Positions 61,401 through 64,000 of a stretch of DNA of 64,000 nt are shown piece by piece. The stretch's first letter is position 1. Each line of letters starts with the position of its first letter. The notes beneath the pieces were generated by a model. That model ran no database searches. It saw only the letters and a list, made by a program, of their open reading frames with translations, and was not told where the DNA came from. This stretch comes from Apricaphanius iberus (Eukaryota > Chordata > Actinopteri > Cyprinodontiformes > Aphaniidae): the NCBI GenBank assembly GCA_028564705.1, contig JAPXFQ010002465.1, forward strand, positions 1,116,001 through 1,180,000. Reading direction: 5' to 3'. The translations under genes and the position numbers were made by a program.

Positions 61401-62342
61401 ATAAATAATGAACCATTCTCTAAAACATCGAAGCAGTTAGACAGTGGACGTGTGAATGAAAGTGATTAAAGTATGTTGGATTGTTACAGGCTTCACATCA
61501 TGCGTGACTGCTGGCAGGAGCCTCATACCCTGAGACCCGCCTTCAAGGACATTGTATGCATGCTGGAGAACATCATGGAGAACGATGCAGTAAGCCACAT
61601 GTGATGCAGATGAAAGCTCAGGGTTTTTTTGTATAACTACTATTTATTTTATGGAAGAAATACAGTTTAGTGTCATTAGAATCCGTTTTTTACACATTAA
61701 ATTGATAACACCGATGTTTTTTTTATCCTGTGCAATTATGTAGGCTATGGGATTTTTTATTTATTTAAATTTGCCAGCAAAAATCAACAGCAGAAATATG
61801 TCCGCAAATGTGGTGACCTTCTGGTGACCTAAACGAAGGCAATGAGCTGTAGATGGAGTCCAATGGCTTTAAGCCATTCAGATGACGCTCCTCACACCGG
61901 AGCATTGGGCTACAGTTTGCTCAGAGATTCCCCTTTGGTCTCCCAGGCACAGCGATCAACATAGCATAGTTTGATTAGCGAATTTTAAAAGAAATCCTAT
62001 AGCCTACATAATAACATTCAGCGTCATATATTCATTGTCTAAGAAACGTTAGATGCTAACTACGTTTCTTCCATTTAAAATCAGATCACAGGCAACTTTT
62101 GTCCGGAAAGGTTCTGATGCTTTCAAAGACCAAATGTAAAACTGCACATATGTGACGTCCTAGTTTTGTAGCCACCCGTGAAAATGCATACGCTGTGGAT
62201 GTATCAACCGAATTATTTGCCTTTGTTGCAGGATTACGTAGATGTGGAGAGTCCGCAGATGTTGGCGACCGATCGGGCAGAATATCATGAGGCTAAAAGT
62301 CTACGAGGGAGTGTCGCCCTGAAAGAAGAACATGATATTTAA
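45087..62342 (+). CDS. styk1-like: STYK1/NOK-like single-pass membrane kinase, 11 exons, complete
   Basis: The exons are 45087-45114, 45201-45276, 52821-53034, 53269-53407, 53844-53942, 55189-55349, 55804-55941, 56957-57068, 58074-58173, 61490-61589 and 62232-62342: 1278 nt, 425 aa, in phase throughout. A very short N-terminus leads to one transmembrane helix (residues about 11-33), a basic/Pro-rich juxtamembrane segment and a tyrosine-kinase-type domain (about 115-385). This layout and length match STYK1 (NOK). Seen: a degenerate Gly loop (KAGKEG, 122-127), Lys148 (FTCKIS), alpha-C Glu162, HCDLALRN (242-249) instead of HRDLAARN, EFG (263-265) instead of DFG, PPE instead of APE, and GDVWAFG (307-313). 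Activity is therefore uncertain. Another fish receptor-kinase paralogue is the alternative to a true styk1 orthologue. Confidence 0.8.
45201..45276 (+). CDS. styk1-like: STYK1-like exon 2: transmembrane helix
   Basis: The acceptor is CTTCAG and the donor GTAAGA. The exon reads EFFVVLGVLSFILLLFTVLG then VVFLAK, a single hydrophobic helix followed by basic residues from exon 3, suggesting a cytoplasmic kinase domain. Confidence 0.85.
46014..46085. mobile_element. Possible hAT-type end
   Basis: CCAGTGGTGTCCAAACTTTT followed by TGCCATTTGGGCC resembles the terminal region of hAT-derived repeats. No matching opposite end was found. Confidence 0.35.
47281..47870 (+). mobile_element. Tc1-like transposon, 5' part only
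   Basis: The terminal-repeat part (47320-47510, e.g. AAAAGGTGAAACTAGTACAT and AAAATTAGAATATTGTGAAA) is followed by coding-strand remnants: TFIDPFHTEGKSLQ-like text, then QSAASKDINRKLCGRENCET and the ERTVRKRQFQSVGAF region at 47646-47864. The catalytic half is absent. It is the same family as the reverse fragment at 63540-64000. Confidence 0.7.
47990..49400 (-). mobile_element. L2-type LINE in reverse orientation
   Basis: On the minus strand, 49366-49019 reads SLKDSVIIPILKSNKISCLN then DYRPIAVISVIIKPFEHIIH, the polymerase N-part. Then 48790-48503 reads ILKYANETIIIGLINDNKKH and NILQLNTSKTQELIVDFSHS, where YADDT is replaced by YANET. The LINE is dead and lies antisense to the host gene. Confidence 0.8.
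49694..49779. repeat. (CAAT)n tetranucleotide array
   Basis: About 21 consecutive ATCA/CAAT units are interrupted once by AACCAATC near 49739-49746. Confidence 0.95.
50013..50371. repeat. Segmental direct duplication (two ~150-bp copies)
   Basis: 50013-50160 and 50207-50371 share the same ordered landmarks: CGGGACATGGATACATTATA versus GGGACATGGGATACATTATT, then AAAACATTA, CTAGAGGAGA, TTGGTGCAGTG and AAAGCAGGTCCT. The divergence is moderate. No coding content is seen. Confidence 0.8.
51870..52391 (+). mobile_element. L2-type LINE 3' end
   Basis: The frame 51904-52116 reads NTLMFYQSFIESILTFSFVC and SSKIIGIQLNYVNTLRERQV, the polymerase C-terminus of L2 LINEs. The 3' terminus AATTGCCCCTTGGGGACTAA continues as TAAAG and then a CTGT array. 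It is severely 5'-truncated. Confidence 0.8.
52392..52452. repeat. (CTGT)n tail of the L2 copy
   Basis: About 15 uninterrupted CTGT units begin directly after the L2 terminus, consistent with a tandem tail that expanded after insertion. Confidence 0.95.
52821..53034 (+). CDS. styk1-like: STYK1-like exon 3: juxtamembrane segment
   Basis: The acceptor is CTGCAG and the donor GTACAA. The exon reads YCSLVRTIRRLKGSKFILPH, then an acidic KDEDEEEVQPPPPCPL stretch and RLSSKRLWKGLQQ. Its Arg/Lys-rich start supports the positive-inside rule for exon 2. The Pro-rich segment could bind SH3 domains, by analogy only. Confidence 0.85.
53269..53407 (+). CDS. styk1-like: STYK1-like exon 4: Gly loop and Lys
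   Basis: The acceptor is TTGCAG and the donor GTCCAT, a weak donor. The exon reads DLNLLQLIKAGKEGVFYQAR and GHSMFTCKISKE. The nucleotide loop lacks the first glycine; the beta-3 Lys is kept. Confidence 0.85.
53844..53942 (+). CDS. styk1-like: STYK1-like exon 5: alpha-C helix
   Basis: The acceptor is CCGAAG and the donor GTAAGC. The exon reads VRPKHVDTEICIMRKLIHHK then NILQLLDWNTSE. Glu162 is placed to pair with Lys148, and HHKNIL is the usual beta-4 lead. Confidence 0.9.
53943..54477 (+). other. Intron sequence, nothing recognised
   Basis: AT-rich intronic DNA between exon 5 and the MITE copy at 54478. No gene or repeat was recognised. Confidence 0.5.
54478..55132 (+). mobile_element. MITE family 1, copy B (complete ends, TTAA flanks)
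   Basis: The left end AGTGTAACTAAACTGCAAAA and the right end GGGGTTCAGTTACACT are inverted copies, each preceded or followed by TTAA within TTTAAA. The interior shares the CTCCATAAAGCCTCCCTTTA box and GGTGGACGGTGGAGAAGAAA with copies A and C. There is no transposase. The TTAA target suggests a piggyBac-type source. Confidence 0.7.
55189..55349 (+). CDS. styk1-like: STYK1-like exon 6: hinge and alpha-D/E
   Basis: The acceptor is TATAG and the donor GTAACC. The exon reads QPFILIMEYVSYGTLRTFLQ, then TKKAQLSGNPELQSLLTIAS and YHIALAMQHLRSKM. IMEYVSYG is a tyrosine-kinase-type hinge. Confidence 0.92.
55350..55803 (+). other. Intron sequence, nothing recognised
   Basis: Plain AT-rich intron with no repeat ends recognised. 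Confidence 0.5.
55804..55941 (+). CDS. styk1-like: STYK1-like exon 7: catalytic loop HCD and EFG
   Basis: The acceptor is GTGCAG and the donor GTAAGA. The exon reads IVHCDLALRNIMVNKFPWEV then KLAEFGLARDLSRMASRRSS. The catalytic-loop Asp and Asn are kept, but HRD Arg is Cys and DFG Asp is Glu. The activation segment is Arg/Ser-rich without the usual Tyr pair. Confidence 0.93.
55942..56956 (+). other. Intron sequence, nothing recognised
   Basis: This intron carries a short A/CA-rich run near 56140-56160. No transposon ends or genes were recognised. Confidence 0.5.
56957..57068 (+). CDS. styk1-like: STYK1-like exon 8: P+1 loop and DVWAFG
   Basis: The acceptor is ATACAG and the donor GTAGGT. 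The exon reads ARVPLRWYPPEYFKNNYYSF then KGDVWAFGIVLWEMQTF. The P+1 sequence LRWYPPE is of tyrosine-kinase type. Confidence 0.95.
57069..58073 (+). other. Intron sequence, nothing recognised
   Basis: AT-rich intron; no repeat boundaries seen. Minus-strand frames here are chance. Confidence 0.5.
58074..58173 (+). CDS. styk1-like: STYK1-like exon 9
   Basis: The acceptor is TTACAG and the donor GTGAGT. The exon reads TLPYPNLETSEEVVFHICMG then HKNTNPVGCRPE, the alpha-G region. TLPYPN matches the G.PYP motif of tyrosine kinases. Confidence 0.94.
58591..59930 (+). mobile_element. MITE family 1, copy C, inserted in the Tc1 element
   Basis: It starts AGTGTAACTAAACCCCCAAA immediately after TTAA (58587-58590), the same end as copy B. 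Shared text includes ATTTGAATTTTGTGATTGGC, CACAGAGACGCCCTCCCTCT and GGTGGACGGTGGAAAAGAGA. The right terminal repeat is missing where Tc1 sequence resumes. It is split by another MITE at 58708-59269. Confidence 0.7.
58708..59269. mobile_element. MITE family 2, inserted in MITE family 1 copy C
   Basis: The inverted ends AGTGATAGTCTGGA and TCCAGACTATCACA are flanked by TTAA on both sides (GTTAA left, TTAAC right). The surrounding copy C sequence reads through in copy A, which has no insertion at that point. The interior has a CpG-rich stretch (58920-59180) and no transposase. Confidence 0.7.
60905..61275 (+). mobile_element. Tc1-like transposase fragment
   Basis: DNA landmarks CACCAACCAGGAGCTGTGTT, TTTCCATAATGATGGAGTGC and AGCAAGTGGGAAAACAAAAG follow the order of the catalytic C-terminal half of another Tc1 family (the QNDGA and PDLNPN motifs). 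Every frame has stops. No terminal repeats are seen. Confidence 0.6.
61490..61589 (+). CDS. styk1-like: STYK1-like exon 10
   Basis: The acceptor is TTACAG and the donor GTAAGC. The exon reads LHIMRDCWQEPHTLRPAFKD then IVCMLENIMENDA. DCWQEPHTLRP is the conserved tyrosine-kinase alpha-H/I block with its Arg-Pro. Confidence 0.95.
61590..62231 (+). other. Last intron of the STYK1-like gene, nothing recognised
   Basis: AT-rich intron ending in TTGCAG. I see no repeat or gene in it. Confidence 0.5.
62232..62342 (+). CDS. styk1-like: STYK1-like terminal exon
   Basis: The acceptor is TTGCAG and the stop is TAA at 62340-62342. The exon reads DYVDVESPQMLATDRAEYHE then AKSLRGSVALKEEHDI. The tail carries two Tyr residues in acidic contexts (DYVD and EYHE) that could be phosphorylated. 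Confidence 0.92.
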   Translation, partial: DYVDVESPQMLATDRAEYHEAKSLRGSVALKEEHDI

Positions 62343-62803
62343 ATATCAATGTTTAGCAAAGCTGTGTTATAGATAACTTTATTTAATAAGTAGCCCATTA
62401 TTTTTATGTGTGTTACTTTGTGCATTTAAGGCGCTGTCTTACAGAGAAGTGAAAAATATTCACATTAAGATTCAATTCAGTTCAGCTAGGTCCTTCTAAT
62501 AAGTTATGTTTTTATTTTCGCTATTTTTTTTTTCAAACTTGTATATTTGTTTTAAATTACTTAAACATTTTAATGTATCAGATTTTGTCGATTGAATTCC
62601 TTTAAAAATAAGGTAGGCTATGTGATTTTTTGCAATTTTTCTCAAACTATCAAACTTAGGCTATATTATATTTATGTCACTTCAGTAAAACATTAAACAG
62701 TATGAGATTTTGTTCAGTGAATTATTTTGTAGATTAAAACTATAAGTCTGTTTTTAAGGCATTTTTCCCTTTTTTTTCTACATATTGTTAGATGAGAAAT
62801 AAA
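62343..62803 (+). promoter_or_regulatory. styk1-like: STYK1-like 3' UTR
   Basis: AT-rich sequence follows the stop and ends with a poly(A) signal AATAAA at 62798-62803. No other gene intervenes before tmem97. Confidence 0.6.
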
Positions 62804-62829
62804 ATGGAAAGTGAAATGCATCGGGGTAT

Positions 62830-63029
62830 TAGCACTGTTATTTACGAGGAGCACCTAAAGCGGCTGTGATAATATTCAGGGAAGGAAGGAGTGGTGCGTT
62901 CAGGAGCGCCTCCTCTCCCTGTGAGCCAATGGAGAGAGCTGTGGAACATGTGTTTTTGCGCAAACGCGCCTTTGCGGACCTTTGGACCTCGATCGGTTCC
63001 TGTCATTTCTTCGCGCTGATTCGCAGATA
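62830..63029 (+). promoter_or_regulatory. tmem97: tmem97 promoter region with CCAAT box
   Basis: Between the upstream poly(A) signal and the tmem97 start lie only about 225 bases. They are GC-richer than the surroundings and contain CCAAT at 62926-62930, about 100 bases before the ATG. CCAAT (NF-Y) sites often accompany sterol-regulated promoters, and mammalian TMEM97 is SREBP-responsive. No clear sterol response element is visible. Confidence 0.45.
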
Positions 63030-63355
63030 ATGGCCACTCGTGTGTTAGAAATCCTATTTTTCTTTTATTTTGCCTCGCACATTCCTATTACGTTATTTAT
63101 TGACTTACAAGCCCTGCTGCCCGGACATGTGTATCCGCAGCCGGTAAGTTCCCAGCACAGTGTTCTTCCTCAGTTTGCTCTGAGATTATTCACCCAGCTT
63201 TCTCCACCAGCTGAAAGACCTACTGAGCTGGTATGCTGAGGAGTTCAAAGACCCCATGGTGCTGGACCCTCCTGAATGGTTCAAGTCGTTTGTTTTCTGT
63301 GAGGCTTTGCTCCAAATGCCTTTTTTCCCCATTGCAGCCTATGCTTTTCTAAAAG
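63030..63355 (+). CDS. tmem97: tmem97 (sigma-2 receptor), first two coding exons, cut by window
   Basis: Exon 1 is 63030-63143 (donor GTAAGT); exon 2 is 63211-63355 (acceptor CACCAG, donor GTGAGT); the intron is 67 bp. The protein starts [20 protein letters not shown] then [18 protein letters not shown], and continues [20 protein letters not shown] then [20 protein letters not shown]. This is TMEM97/MAC30, an ER-resident EXPERA-family membrane protein linked to NPC1 and cholesterol handling. Asp25 and Asp52 correspond to the two Asp residues of human TMEM97 (29 and 56) needed for ligand binding. I chose the ATG at 63030 because it gives a human-like N-terminus; an in-frame ATG at 62982 would add 16 residues. 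The remaining exons lie beyond the window. Confidence 0.93.
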
Positions 63356-63539
63356 GTGAGTAAACTGGGAAATAAAAACAATTCCTGAATGCAGGAAATC
63401 TGCAGCCCAACCTCTTATCCACAAATGAAACCAAACAGCCCTTTAAAAATATGGAAATTACAATGAAATTGACTTAAAGTGAACGCATAATAGTTGAGTT
63501 TCTGAGGCCTACTTTTCCCCCTTAATCCCGATGAACAGG

Positions 63540-64000
63540 TAAAACTCCAAAAATTAGAATTTAATGCAATAGTTTATTTATTTCAGTAATTCAACTTAAA
63601 AGGTGAAACTAATATATGAGTCATTACATGTAAAGCGAGATATTTCATGCTTGTATTTGATATAATTTTGATGATTATAGCTGAGAGTTTATGAAAACCT
63701 CAGTTTCAAAATCTCATCAAATTAAAATATTACATTCAGTCATTGAAACAAGGATTTTAAATAGAGAAATGTTGGCATGCTGAATACAGTATAATCATAC
63801 ACATGTACTCAGTACTTGGTGAAGCCCAGTGGGCCAACAGCAGCAGATGAAATAGGCCCCTAAATCAGCACAGACTGTGGAAACGTCACACTGGACTTCT
63901 AGCATCTTGGATTGTGTTCCTCTCTATTCTTCCTCCAGACTCTGTGACCTTGGTTTCCAAATGAGATGCAACATTTGCTCTAATGACCATTGAGCAACAG
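63540..64000 (-). mobile_element. tmem97: Tc1-like transposon end in tmem97 intron, runs off the window
   Basis: The terminal-repeat part (63550-63730, e.g. TTAAAAGGTGAAACTAATAT) matches the family at 47281-47510. Further right, the minus strand reads FGNQGHRVWRKNREEHNPRC-like sequence (about 63960-63900), a transposase block placed directly next to the end region. The C-terminal part between them has been deleted. Confidence 0.7.

Noticed and set aside
62982..63029. Upstream in-frame Met for tmem97
   Set aside because: It would add 16 residues absent from the human-like N-terminus; the ATG at 63030 gives the expected start, though the longer form cannot be excluded.

Overview
This is a window of vertebrate genomic DNA, almost certainly from a teleost fish. 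Host genes are split into short exons with GT-AG introns. Introns and intergenic DNA are packed with repeats typical of ray-finned fish: several Tc1-like transposon families, L2/CR1/Rex1-type LINEs, TTAA-flanked MITEs and hAT-like elements. I cannot name the species. No bacterial, plasmid or phage features are present.

Three host genes lie head-to-tail on the + strand. (1) The 3' two thirds of usp32 (745-26517; 19 exons, 996 codons plus stop, reading frame continuous across every junction) covers part of the ubiquitin-like/DUSP linker region and the whole USP catalytic core, and ends in a prenylation-type CVLQ tail. Its EF-hand 5' half lies upstream of the window. A 3' UTR of about 3.3 kb follows. 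(2) After about 15 kb of mobile-element DNA comes a complete 11-exon gene (45087-62342, 425 aa) for a single-pass membrane kinase-like protein of the STYK1/NOK type, with non-canonical HCD and EFG motifs. (3) Starting 688 bp past that stop codon are the first two coding exons of tmem97 (the sigma-2 receptor, an EXPERA-domain protein); the gene runs off the right edge.

Region by region: 1-26 kb is usp32, whose introns carry a decayed Tc1 (1.2-2.2 kb), a 407-bp Tc1-derived MITE (3.8 kb), a TTAA MITE (4.9 kb), a near full-length Tc1 (9.0-10.6 kb), hAT-like and other TIR repeats (13.5-15.6 kb), Tc1 and MITE fragments (17-18.6 kb) and a LINE-within-LINE composite (21.4-24.4 kb). 26.5-29.8 kb is the usp32 3' UTR. 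30-45 kb is a repeat yard: LTR fragments, L2 and Rex1-type LINEs, a passport-like Tc1, and an L2-tailed element with a decayed membrane-protein ORF. 45-62 kb is the STYK1-like gene, with a large TE-filled intron (45.3-52.8 kb) and a three-level nest of transposons (58.2-60.3 kb). 62.3-64 kb is tmem97, followed by another Tc1 remnant.

The three host genes do not form an obvious pathway: a deubiquitinase, a membrane pseudokinase-like protein and a sterol/sigma-2 ER protein. The most interesting material is a MITE family with three copies here, the nested transposons, the small membrane-protein ORF inside a retroelement, perfect palindromes in repeat-derived DNA, and a CA repeat abutting the donor of the usp32 exon that carries the catalytic histidine. 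All identifications come from reading translations and comparing them with remembered family features; no database search was run.
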